DNA of 22,181 nucleotides from Hydrogenovibrio sp. UBA650 (GTDB lineage Bacteria; Pseudomonadota; Gammaproteobacteria; Thiomicrospirales; Thiomicrospiraceae), in the NCBI GenBank assembly GCA_002299245.1, contig DBOI01000053.1:9814-31994 (forward strand), read 5' to 3'. Shown in pieces: positions 7,424-14,969 of the stretch; positions within the stretch are counted from its first letter, which is position 1; each line of letters begins with the position of its first letter. The position numbers and the translations under genes are program-made. Under the pieces are notes generated by a model. That model ran no database searches. It saw only the letters and a program-made list of their open reading frames with translations, and was not told the DNA's origin.

Positions 7424-8767
7424 ATGACTCAAAACTCGAAAACAATTCTTATCTCTCAAGCCAATATTGTTAACGAAGGTAAACAGTTTATTGGCGATAT
7501 CTATATTTCAGAAGGCCGGATTCAGCAGATAGCGGAAAAACTGGATGTTGCAGCTGATAAAACGATCGATGCGACAGGCTTGACTCTTTTGCCGGGAATG
7601 ATTGATGATCAGGTGCATTTTCGCGAGCCTGGATTGACTCATAAAGGTGATATTAACTCTGAGTCAAAAGCTGCTTTGGCCGGTGGAACAACCAGTTTCA
7701 TGGAGATGCCAAATGTTAAGCCAACCACAACCACTATTAAAGACCTAGAAGACAAATACCAAATAGGCGCTGAAAAGTCCTGGACCAACTACTCTTTTTA
7801 TTTTGGTGCCACCAATGACAACTTGGAAGAGTTGAAGCAGGTCAATCCTCGCAATGTATGTGGGGTGAAAATTTTCATGGGCGCTTCAACCGGGAATATG
7901 CTGGTGGATCGCGAGCAGGCTCTTAGAGATATCTTTACCCACAGTCCAACACTGATTACCACTCACTGTGAAGACACGCCGATGATCAAACAATTGGAAG
8001 AGAAGTACATTCAAAAGTACGGTGAAGATGTACCAATTGAAGCGCATCCAGATATTCGCTGTCGAGAAGCCTGTTATAAATCCTCTTCATTTGCTGTGCA
8101 ACTTGCTAAAGAAACTGGTGCCAGGCTGCATGTCTTACATATTACTACGGCAGAAGAGTTAGAGCTGTTTGAACCTGGTCCTCTGGATAATAAAAAGATT
8201 ACTGCGGAGGCCTGTACCCACCACCTATGGTTTACTGACGAGGATTATGCAACTCGTGGAACCCTGATTAAATGCAATCCAGCAGTCAAGAAACAGTCTG
8301 ATCGTGATGCGATTCGCCAAGCAGTGATTGATGGTCGTATTGATGTCATTGCCACCGATCATGCTCCTCATCTCTGGGAAGAAAAACAGAATAAATATTT
8401 TAGCGCGCCAGCTGGGTTGCCTCAGGTTCAGCAATCCTTAAGTGCGTTACTTGATATGGTGCATGAAGGTGTGTTTGATATTGAACTCGTGGTGCAAAAA
8501 AACTCTCATGATGTGGCTAAACTCTATGAAATAGAAGACAGAGGTTACATTCGCGAAGGCTACTGGGCTGACTTAGTTCTAGTTGATATGAATAAACCCC
8601 ACACTGATGACAAAGAGCACAATCTTTATAAGTGTCAGTGGTCTCCATGGGAAGGTCATACCTTTAAATCTTCAGTGATTAGCACAATTGTTTCTGGAGA
8701 GCTGAAATATCATCAAGGAGAGTTTGCAGACTTTAATCCGGGTCTGCGCCTGATGTTTGACCGATAG
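7424..8767 (+). CDS. pyrC: Dihydroorotase, class I type (amidohydrolase family)
   Basis: Dihydroorotase closes carbamoyl aspartate to dihydroorotate, the third step of UMP synthesis, using a metal centre in an amidohydrolase barrel. The 447-residue length fits the long class I/allantoinase-like type rather than the roughly 345-residue E. coli PyrC. Visible residues are DDQVHFREPG (61-70), the GVKIFMGAST strand with the probable carboxylated K149, TTHCED (H181), LHVLHITTAEE (H239) and IATDHAPH (D312). The first position of the usual HxH metal pair is Gln63, with His65 kept. AAGGAAG is well placed before the ATG. It is divergent from yidD. A hydantoinase or allantoinase cannot be fully excluded, but REPGLTHKGDI favours dihydroorotase. 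Confidence 0.85.
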   Translation: MTQNSKTILISQANIVNEGKQFIGDIYISEGRIQQIAEKLDVAADKTIDATGLTLLPGMIDDQVHFREPGLTHKGDINSESKAALAGGTTSFMEMPNVKPTTTTIKDLEDKYQIGAEKSWTNYSFYFGATNDNLEELKQVNPRNVCGVKIFMGASTGNMLVDREQALRDIFTHSPTLITTHCEDTPMIKQLEEKYIQKYGEDVPIEAHPDIRCREACYKSSSFAVQLAKETGARLHVLHITTAEELELFEPGPLDNKKITAEACTHHLWFTDEDYATRGTLIKCNPAVKKQSDRDAIRQAVIDGRIDVIATDHAPHLWEEKQNKYFSAPAGLPQVQQSLSALLDMVHEGVFDIELVVQKNSHDVAKLYEIEDRGYIREGYWADLVLVDMNKPHTDDKEHNLYKCQWSPWEGHTFKSSVISTIVSGELKYHQGEFADFNPGLRLMFDR

Positions 8768-8783
8768 TTAGCGTGTATTAAGG

Positions 8784-8811
8784 TTTAAACTACCCATTGT
8801 TTTGGTATTAT
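8784..8811 (+). promoter_or_regulatory. Possible sigma-70 promoter for the EAL-HDOD gene
   Basis: TTTAAA (8784-8789) and TATTAT (8806-8811) are separated by 16 bases in the 84-base gap after the dihydroorotase gene. A start near 8818 would leave a leader of about 33 bases containing the GGTGAG ribosome site. The evidence is a visual match only. Confidence 0.35.
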
Positions 8812-8851
8812 GATTGTTAATTTGTTAGATGCACTTTATAGGGTGAGATAA

Positions 8852-10051
8852 ATGTCAGAGGTTTTTATTGGTAGGCAACCTATTCTCGATAGAGATATGA
8901 ATGTATTTGCATATGAGCTTAGGTTCCATCAAGGCCTAAACCCTAACAAGGAGTCTTTGCAAGCAACTTCTGAGCTGATAAAGAGTACTGAAGACAATAT
9001 CGGCTTTCAGGCAATAGTTGGCCACAACAATATGATGTTACACCTGCCAAAAGATCTGCTGGATGTTAACAACCTGCCAAATTTGGATCCAGATACAACC
9101 TTGGTATTAGAAATCCCCAACAATGTTAGCAAAGACGTTGAGGTGCTTAAAAAGCTTAGAGATATTCGACAGGCCGGCTCTAAGATTGCACTTGATGATT
9201 TTGTCGATGATGATTCAAGCATTAAACTTGCTGGTATCAGTGATTATGTGAAAGTCGATGTTGAAGCTCATACCGAGATCCAATTAAAACTGATTATAGA
9301 GTCGCTACATCACAAGGGCGTTCAAGTGATCGCAGAAAAGGTTGAAACAGAAGAGATGTTCAACTATCTGAAAAAGCTTGGATTCGACTACTTTCAAGGA
9401 TATTTCTTTACTAATCCTATTATTATTAATGGTCAAAAGCTTAGCGGAAACAACTTAACCTTGTTGCAACTGCTTGCCAAGGTTAATGATCCGGCTACTG
9501 ATTTTTATGAGTTATCGCAGATTGTCGGACAAGATGTCGCTTTGAGTCACAAGCTATTAGTAGCGATAAACAATCCTACAAATATGATTCCAATCCGAGT
9601 TGAAACAATTTCTGATGCGCTAAAGTACATGGGACTAAAACGTTTAAAGTTCTGGGTCAATATGTTGATGCTTTCAAATATTGAGAATGTGCCTAAGGAG
9701 CTGATGATTACTTCGCTTATGCGGGCTAAATTCTGTGAGATTATTGCTGAAACCTCCGGGCAAAAAACCGAAAAAGACAGCTATTTTTTGGTCGGACTGT
9801 TTTCTAATTTAGGCGCGTTTTTTAAAGTCCCGATTGAAGACGTGGTTTCTGAAATGCCGTTGGCTGATAATTTACAGCAGGCCTTGGTTGAACGTGTTGG
9901 GCCAATGGGAGATGCGATCAGGGTTCTAGAAGCCATGGAGCAGGCAAGTAGTGTTTTAGGCAACTTAAAGTATGATGGCTTGGGCATAAATGAAATAGGC
10001 AATAGCTTTATGGTAGCCTCAGCCTGGGCACATCAGGCAATTACTCAATAA
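8852..10051 (+). CDS. EAL-HDOD signalling protein (YuxH type), EAL partly degenerate
   Basis: The 399-residue protein has an N-terminal EAL domain (about 3-190) and a C-terminal HDOD domain (about 195-365). The family opening is FIGRQPILDRDMNVFAYELRF. EAL-type residues are kept in part: E22 in AYELR, LEIP (86-89), DDF (115-117), KVDV (134-137), AEKVET (161-166) and FQGY (181-184). The usual Asn in the NLSP-like strand is replaced (MLHLPKDLL), and the EAL motif itself reads ELR. Such proteins usually act as signalling or scaffold proteins rather than active c-di-GMP phosphodiesterases. There are no membrane segments, so it is cytoplasmic. It lies 29 bases before the aldehyde dehydrogenase gene, suggesting one transcript. 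Its partner and output are unknown. Confidence 0.87.
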   Translation: MSEVFIGRQPILDRDMNVFAYELRFHQGLNPNKESLQATSELIKSTEDNIGFQAIVGHNNMMLHLPKDLLDVNNLPNLDPDTTLVLEIPNNVSKDVEVLKKLRDIRQAGSKIALDDFVDDDSSIKLAGISDYVKVDVEAHTEIQLKLIIESLHHKGVQVIAEKVETEEMFNYLKKLGFDYFQGYFFTNPIIINGQKLSGNNLTLLQLLAKVNDPATDFYELSQIVGQDVALSHKLLVAINNPTNMIPIRVETISDALKYMGLKRLKFWVNMLMLSNIENVPKELMITSLMRAKFCEIIAETSGQKTEKDSYFLVGLFSNLGAFFKVPIEDVVSEMPLADNLQQALVERVGPMGDAIRVLEAMEQASSVLGNLKYDGLGINEIGNSFMVASAWAHQAITQ

Positions 10052-10066
10052 CTGTAAGCATACAGT
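10051..10066 (+). repeat. Small hairpin between the EAL-HDOD and dehydrogenase genes
   Basis: ACTGTA (10051-10056) and TACAGT (10061-10066) form a 6-base stem around AGCA. It begins in the stop codon of the EAL-HDOD gene and ends one base before the AGAGGA ribosome site of the dehydrogenase gene. It could tune translation of the second gene. It has no T-run and is not a terminator. Confidence 0.35.
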
Positions 10067-10080
10067 AGAGGATAAAGACT

Positions 10081-11451
10081 ATGGCAATGCAATCTATTAA
10101 TCCTGCAACAGGCGAGCTGCTTGCAGAGTTCGAAACTTGGGATCAAGAAACCATTGACTATACGGTGACTCAGGCGAGTTATATGTTTGAAGAATGGTCT
10201 AAGCTTACTGCTATGGAAGATCGTTGCACAATGGTAAGACGTGTCGCAGATGTACTGCGTGATGATGTTGAACCGCTTGCAGAACTGATCTCATTAGAGA
10301 TGGGTAAAACCATTGCTGAAGCTGAAGCTGAAATTGAAAAATGTGCCTGGGTTTGTGAGTTTTATGCTGATAACGGGCCGGAATTTCTAGCCGATGAGAT
10401 CATTCAAACAGATGCTTCAAAAAGCTATGTGGCCTATTTGCCTTTAGGAGTCGTTCTTGCAGTTATGCCGTGGAATTTCCCATTTTGGCAGGTCTTCCGT
10501 TTTGCTGCACCTGCCTTAATAGCAGGTAATATAGGCCTGTTAAAACATGCGTCCAATGTTCCGCAGTGTGCGCTTGCCATTGAAGAGGTTTTTCGTAAAG
10601 CAGGTTTTCCCGATTTTGTTTTTACCAATTTGATGATTGGTGCAAATCAGGTAGAAAGTGTGATTCGACACCCTGCTGTTCAAGCAGTGACTTTGACTGG
10701 TAGTGAAAATGCAGGCCGTAAAGTGGCTTCAATTGCTGGCTCCGAACTGAAAAAAACTGTGCTTGAACTTGGCGGCTCCGATGCTTTTATTGTTCTTGAT
10801 AGCGCAGATGTAAAAGCGGCTGTTGAAGGAGCAGTAGCGGGACGTTTCTTAAATATGGGGCAGAGCTGTATTGCCTCAAAACGTTTTATTGTTGATCAAC
10901 ACATCGTTGATGATTTCACCGAACAGTTTAAACAAGCAATTGAGGATAAATTTGTTGCTGGTGATCCGTTGGATTCGGAAACAACCTTAGCTCCAATGGC
11001 TCGCCAAGACTTACTTGATGAACTACATGACCAGGTGATGCGTTCAGTTGAAATGGGCGCGAAAATCGTTACCGGAGGTTATCAGTTGGATCGTCCTGGT
11101 TGCTACTATGCGCCAACAATATTAACCGATGTGACTAGCAATATGCCCGCTTGGAGTGAAGAGTTTTTTGGACCGGTTGCAATAGTATTAAAGGCCACTG
11201 AGCCGGAACATGCCTTAGGTATTGCCAATTCGGTTGATTTCGGCCTGGGAGGTTCAATCTGGTCTGATGATGTTGCCACTGCTGAAACCATGGCTCGCGG
11301 AATGGAGTCCGGCGCCACCTTCATCAATAATATAAGCTTTTCCGATCCACGTATGCCTTTTGGTGGTGTTAAAAACTCTGGTTATGGGCGCGAACTTTCG
11401 GTGCATGGTATTAGAGAGTTTACCAACGTCAAGTCTATCTGGATTAAATAG
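10081..11451 (+). CDS. sad: Succinate-semialdehyde dehydrogenase, Sad (YneI) type
   Basis: This NAD(P)-dependent aldehyde dehydrogenase most likely oxidises succinate semialdehyde to succinate in the cytoplasm, as in 4-aminobutyrate breakdown. The 456-residue length and many blocks match E. coli Sad rather than GabD: SINPATGE near the start, FYADNGPEFL (94-103), MPWNFPFWQVFR (129-140) with the oxyanion Asn132, VLELGGSD (227-234) with general base Glu229, MGQSCIASKRF (259-269) with nucleophile Cys263, PMARQDLLDELH, and the ending PFGGVKNSGYGREL. AGAGGA precedes the ATG. No GABA transaminase or permease gene is nearby; the neighbour is a signalling protein. The aldehyde substrate is inferred from similarity. 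Confidence 0.85.
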   Translation: MAMQSINPATGELLAEFETWDQETIDYTVTQASYMFEEWSKLTAMEDRCTMVRRVADVLRDDVEPLAELISLEMGKTIAEAEAEIEKCAWVCEFYADNGPEFLADEIIQTDASKSYVAYLPLGVVLAVMPWNFPFWQVFRFAAPALIAGNIGLLKHASNVPQCALAIEEVFRKAGFPDFVFTNLMIGANQVESVIRHPAVQAVTLTGSENAGRKVASIAGSELKKTVLELGGSDAFIVLDSADVKAAVEGAVAGRFLNMGQSCIASKRFIVDQHIVDDFTEQFKQAIEDKFVAGDPLDSETTLAPMARQDLLDELHDQVMRSVEMGAKIVTGGYQLDRPGCYYAPTILTDVTSNMPAWSEEFFGPVAIVLKATEPEHALGIANSVDFGLGGSIWSDDVATAETMARGMESGATFINNISFSDPRMPFGGVKNSGYGRELSVHGIREFTNVKSIWIK

Positions 11452-11582
11452 CCGGCTAAAGCAGGCCTGTTAAAATCCAGGTAGACATACTTTAGTCATT
11501 TTATTCCCACATTTGTTGCTTTGCAGGAGACTGTAATCCAAATAGAATTCGGTAACAATGAATTCTTTTTGGACTGCCTTAC

Positions 11583-11586
11583 AGGA
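11583..11586 (+). promoter_or_regulatory. Ribosome binding site that decides the start of the EI24-like gene
   Basis: AGGA stands 7 bases before ATG 11594. The upstream in-frame ATG at 11558 has no such site at a usable distance, so 11594 is the better start. The rest of the gap after the dehydrogenase gene (11452-11582) shows no clear terminator. It contains one CAGGCCTG palindrome at 11462. Confidence 0.5.
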
Positions 11587-11593
11587 TTTTCTT

Positions 11594-12361
11594 ATGATTG
11601 ATTTACTTTTTAAAACGCTTGTTGATCTCAAAGAACCGGCTATTCTATGGCGCTTGTTCGTGCCGTTCATTGCAGCCATTATTCTTGTCTCATTAATGGG
11701 GTACGGCATTTTTGGCGTATTTCTAGTCAGTGATCTGTTTACAGAGAACCCTTTAGTGCAGGATGCGACGACATGGAAAACCGAAGCAGAACAGACAATT
11801 GGTGCGATTCCATTTATCGGTGGTGTTTTACTGTGGATTGCTGGTGTGATGGTAGCGCTTATTGCGGGGGTGTTAAGTATTCTACTCGGCAGTTACCTGA
11901 TTTTACTGTTTGCAATGATTATCACAGGCTTTATGACAGACAGCCTAGTGAAAGCGGTTCATGATAAGCACTATCCTCATACTGATTATCAGGGACATGG
12001 CACTATGACGGGCATGATTGGTAAGGTGTTATGGTTTGGCCTCTTACTGTTTTTGCTGTTTATTGTCACCACCCCAATGCTGTTTATTCCATTAGTGAAC
12101 ATAGTTTGGTTCTGGATACTCGGATTCCTTTTCTTCCGTTACATGTTGGTATTAGATGTAGGCCAGGTTATTTTGCCTGAGCAGCTTTTCAACGAGGTTA
12201 AACAGCTTTCTAATTGGACGCCGACTCTGGCGGTGGCGGCTTTGTTTTTATTGAGCACCTTGCCGCTTGTCGGGCTTTTCGTTCCGGTATTGGCGGTTAT
12301 CGCTCTTTCTCACTATTATTTTGACCACCTCTCAACTATTCCGGCTAGAGAGTCAGAATAA
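11594..12361 (+). CDS. EI24/CysZ-like inner-membrane protein
   Basis: From ATG 11594 this is a 255-residue, very hydrophobic protein. Helices are visible at about 17-42, 72-112 (long enough for two passes, with AIPFIGGVLLW at its start), 143-185 (again two passes) and 207-232. A polar loop rich in His, Tyr and Asp (AVHDKHYPHTDYQGHG) lies at about 121-136. Length and layout resemble the EI24 (PF07264) family, which includes the sulphate transporter CysZ, but I do not see enough to call it CysZ. An upstream ATG at 11558 would add 12 residues but lacks a good ribosome site. A small membrane protein gene follows 25 bases later on the same strand and may be co-transcribed. Confidence 0.65.
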   Translation: MIDLLFKTLVDLKEPAILWRLFVPFIAAIILVSLMGYGIFGVFLVSDLFTENPLVQDATTWKTEAEQTIGAIPFIGGVLLWIAGVMVALIAGVLSILLGSYLILLFAMIITGFMTDSLVKAVHDKHYPHTDYQGHGTMTGMIGKVLWFGLLLFLLFIVTTPMLFIPLVNIVWFWILGFLFFRYMLVLDVGQVILPEQLFNEVKQLSNWTPTLAVAALFLLSTLPLVGLFVPVLAVIALSHYYFDHLSTIPARESE

Positions 12362-12386
12362 TAAAGGCTGACTGCCAAACATTTTC

Positions 12387-12695
12387 ATGGACTTTTTAAC
12401 CTTTAAATCATTTATCAGCATTGAAGTCCTGATCGGTTTTTATTACCTTGGTGCGGTGCTGATGCCTTTTGTTGCTTGGTATTTAGTTGCATGGCTTACG
12501 AATAAGTACGACGCGGCAAAACTGGCCTATAAAATCGGAAAAAACGTTCTTTGGAATCAATTGAGCTTTTCTCAAAAGCTGCGCCTGGTTTTCCTGTTTG
12601 GAGTAACATTTTTGTTTATGCAGCTATTCTGGCGAATGCTGTTTGAATTTCTGATCGCTTATATGCAGATTAGAGATGCCTTAATACAGCCTTAG
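12387..12695 (+). CDS. Small two-helix membrane protein, possibly DUF4282-like
   Basis: The 102-residue protein opens MDFLTFKSFISIEVLIGFYYLG, which resembles the start of DUF4282 proteins. It has two hydrophobic helices at about 13-36 and 66-92, joined by a basic, polar loop (TNKYDAAKLAYKIGKN). No function is known to me. It follows the EI24-like gene by 25 bases, so the two membrane proteins may be made together. No strong ribosome site precedes the ATG, but the frame is well filled, the hydrophobic pattern is convincing, and no overlapping gene competes. Confidence 0.68.
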   Translation: MDFLTFKSFISIEVLIGFYYLGAVLMPFVAWYLVAWLTNKYDAAKLAYKIGKNVLWNQLSFSQKLRLVFLFGVTFLFMQLFWRMLFEFLIAYMQIRDALIQP

Positions 12696-12777
12696 TACAA
12701 TATATTCTGCGGTAGCGCACACCAATCCCCCTAAATCCTCTTAGTTTATTTGTTTTTAGCAAACGCTGGTCTAAAGC

Positions 12778-12806
12778 TTGCTCTTAAGCCAGATACCGAT
12801 TTTTAT
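12778..12806 (+). promoter_or_regulatory. Possible promoter for the chemoreceptor gene
   Basis: TTGCTC (12778-12783) and TTTTAT (12801-12806) lie 17 bases apart in the 157-base gap before the chemoreceptor gene. The match is weak. A sigma-28-like reading was examined and rejected because its spacing is wrong. Confidence 0.25.
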
Positions 12807-12852
12807 AAGTGTTTGTTAAGTACGACAGTACAAGAACTTTGAGGACCCTTCA

Positions 12853-14916
12853 ATGACAATTTCAGCAAGGCTATGGACGCTAGTAATTGCTTCTTTAATA
12901 TCGATGATGGTATTAATGGCTTTTTCTCTTAATTCAACATACAAGCAACTAGTCTCGGCTAAAGAGCAACAGCTAGAGATAACCAGCGATATCGTTGTAA
13001 ATCAAATTCAAACCTATTTGGAGCAGGTAAACTCAGGCAAAATTTCTCTCGATCAAGCAAAACAACGAGCAAGTGATTGGCTGAAGCAGGTGCGCTATGA
13101 AGGAGAGAATTATTTTTGGGTAATGGATCGTCATCCCAATATGATTATGCACCCAATTAAGCCTGCACTGGATGGCAAAGACCTAAGCAAAACTCAAGAT
13201 AAGGTTGGAAACTATCTGTTTGTTGACATGGTAAAAGCGATTCAAGCAGGAGATGGCTTGGGCTATGTTGAATATTACTGGAGTCGCCCTGGCGAGGAAG
13301 AGCCGGTTCCTAAACTCTCTATTGTCAGAGAAATTAAAGAGCTGGGTTGGATTGTTGGGACTGGTATCTATATTGATGATATTGATGCAGCCTTCCAATC
13401 GGCATTAATCCACGATTTGGAAATCAGTGCGCTAGCACTGATTATTCTACTAACAATGGCAATTTACATTATCAGGCAAGTGTCTCAATCGATAAATACG
13501 ATTGTCAACGAGGTTGAGCAAGTTAATCAAAACATGAAGTTGGACAGTCGCCTGCCCGTTTTGGAAAATGAACTGGGAAGCATTTCTAATTCGTTTAACT
13601 CATTATTGGAGAATATGTCCAATTCAGTTACCGAGGCAAACCATGTGGTTTCAGCCATTGCCCAAGCAGACTTTAGTCAGCGGATTCAAGGAGAATATGA
13701 AGGTGATCTAAAACTCCTTAAGCAAGGAGTTAATGGTTCAGCGGAAAATATTGAGTTTATGATGCTCCAATTGGAACAAGTCATAAATGGTATTGATTCA
13801 GGCAAACTTGATGTCAAAATGGATCCACAAGTTCCAGCAGATTTTAGAAACAAAGTTGAGAAGGCATTGGAATCTGTGGCAGCGATGGTCAATAACACTA
13901 CACATGTGATGGAGCAGATGACTCAAGGTGAATTTGGTGCCCGGGTTGAAGTTGAAGCTCGTGGTAATTTCAATGATTTGAAATCAAGTATTAATTCAGC
14001 CTTAGACGGACTTGGCTCGGCAATTAATGAGATTAACCAAGTTATGGTTGCTCAGTCTAAAGGCGATTTGACGAAAAAAATTAATCATCAATATCATGGC
14101 CAACTGAAAACTCTGCAGGATGCTATTAATGATTCTGCACGAGGTTTGAATGAAACGCTTACCGAAATATCAGAGGTGTCTGATTCCGTATCGAGCGCAG
14201 CGACAGAAGTTTCTGAAGGCTCGCATAATTTGAATAGCCGTACTCAGCAAATGGCGGCATCAATTGAAGAAACAGCGGCATCAATGGAAGAGATGAACTC
14301 CATTGTTGAGCAGAACTCTGTATCGGCAAAACAGGCAAATCAATTATCTGCTGAAGCAAGCAAGCGGGCTCAAGAGGGTCAGGTTATTGCAGAAAAAGCG
14401 GTCAAAGCCATGGAAGTAATCACAGACTCATCGCAAAAAATTTCAGATATTATCGGGTTAATTGATTCGATTGCATTTCAGACAAACTTACTTGCTCTCA
14501 ATGCTGCTGTTGAGGCTGCTAGAGCAGGTGAGCACGGCCGTGGTTTTGCTGTGGTCGCAGGAGAGGTTCGCAACCTGGCTCAGAAGTCTGCCGACGCATC
14601 CAGAGATATTAAGTCGTTGATTGAGTCTTCGGTCGAAAATGTCGAGCAGGGATCACAATATGTTGTCCAGACCGGTGAGTCACTATCAGTCATCAATGAC
14701 TCAATTAATCAGGCCTCAACAATCGTCGCCGAGATATCTCATTCTTCATCAGAACAAACTAGTGGTATTAATCAGATAAATCAATCAATTACTGATCTTG
14801 ACAGCGGTACTCAACAAAATGCGACGTTGGTTGAAGAAACGACATCCGCTTCTGAGTCATTGGGCCAGCAGGCTGATCAGTTAAAGAATCTGATTAAGTT
14901 CTTTAGAACCAATTAA
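12853..14916 (+). CDS. Methyl-accepting chemotaxis protein with Cache sensor and multiple HAMP-like units
   Basis: This 687-residue receptor has a first membrane helix at about 7-27, a periplasmic single-Cache (sCache_2-like) domain at about 30-185 with YEGENYFWVMD, MIMHPIKPALDGKDLS and KELGWIVGTGIYIDD, and a second helix at about 189-207. A first HAMP domain follows at about 208-258. Four further HAMP-like units are recognisable by their GxL/F...R/K...L...N pattern near 268-300, 311-344, 353-387 and 398-432. The signalling domain (about 440-685) includes the conserved tip (about 536-565, core NLLALNAAVEAARAGEHGRG). The protein ends IKFFRTN with no CheR-binding pentapeptide. GAGGA precedes the ATG. 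Cache_2 receptors often sense small carboxylic acids, but the ligand here is unknown. No che or fli genes are in the window. Confidence 0.93.
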   Translation: MTISARLWTLVIASLISMMVLMAFSLNSTYKQLVSAKEQQLEITSDIVVNQIQTYLEQVNSGKISLDQAKQRASDWLKQVRYEGENYFWVMDRHPNMIMHPIKPALDGKDLSKTQDKVGNYLFVDMVKAIQAGDGLGYVEYYWSRPGEEEPVPKLSIVREIKELGWIVGTGIYIDDIDAAFQSALIHDLEISALALIILLTMAIYIIRQVSQSINTIVNEVEQVNQNMKLDSRLPVLENELGSISNSFNSLLENMSNSVTEANHVVSAIAQADFSQRIQGEYEGDLKLLKQGVNGSAENIEFMMLQLEQVINGIDSGKLDVKMDPQVPADFRNKVEKALESVAAMVNNTTHVMEQMTQGEFGARVEVEARGNFNDLKSSINSALDGLGSAINEINQVMVAQSKGDLTKKINHQYHGQLKTLQDAINDSARGLNETLTEISEVSDSVSSAATEVSEGSHNLNSRTQQMAASIEETAASMEEMNSIVEQNSVSAKQANQLSAEASKRAQEGQVIAEKAVKAMEVITDSSQKISDIIGLIDSIAFQTNLLALNAAVEAARAGEHGRGFAVVAGEVRNLAQKSADASRDIKSLIESSVENVEQGSQYVVQTGESLSVINDSINQASTIVAEISHSSSEQTSGINQINQSITDLDSGTQQNATLVEETTSASESLGQQADQLKNLIKFFRTN

Positions 14917-14939
14917 ATCAAGGCAACAGCAAAGAATCT

Positions 14940-14969
14940 ACGCTTGCGGCTCTAAGCTAGCGTTTTTTC
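14940..14969 (+). terminator. Possible rho-independent terminator of the chemoreceptor gene
   Basis: ACGCT (14940-14944) pairs with AGCGT (14959-14963), and a further GC/GC pair can form inside the loop. A run of six T follows directly (14963-14968). The second arm and the T-run lie inside the last codons of the convergent helicase gene, where they encode its Lys-rich end. The stem is short, so confidence is limited. Confidence 0.4.

Noticed and set aside
7329..7445. Longer yidD frame starting 39 residues upstream
   Set aside because: The added residues do not resemble the family, and the extension would overlap the dihydroorotase start. The ATG at 7328 gives the usual YidD beginning.
11470..11709. 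Minus-strand open frame across the gap before the EI24-like gene
   Set aside because: It overlaps the start of the EI24-like gene, has no ribosome site, and its translation looks like non-coding sequence.
12771..12800. Sigma-28 (flagellar) promoter-like sequence before the chemoreceptor gene: TAAAGC followed by GCCAGATA and ACCGAT
   Set aside because: The distance between TAAA and GCC is about three bases too short, and using ACCGAT makes it too long. No fixed reading matches both boxes with the right spacing.
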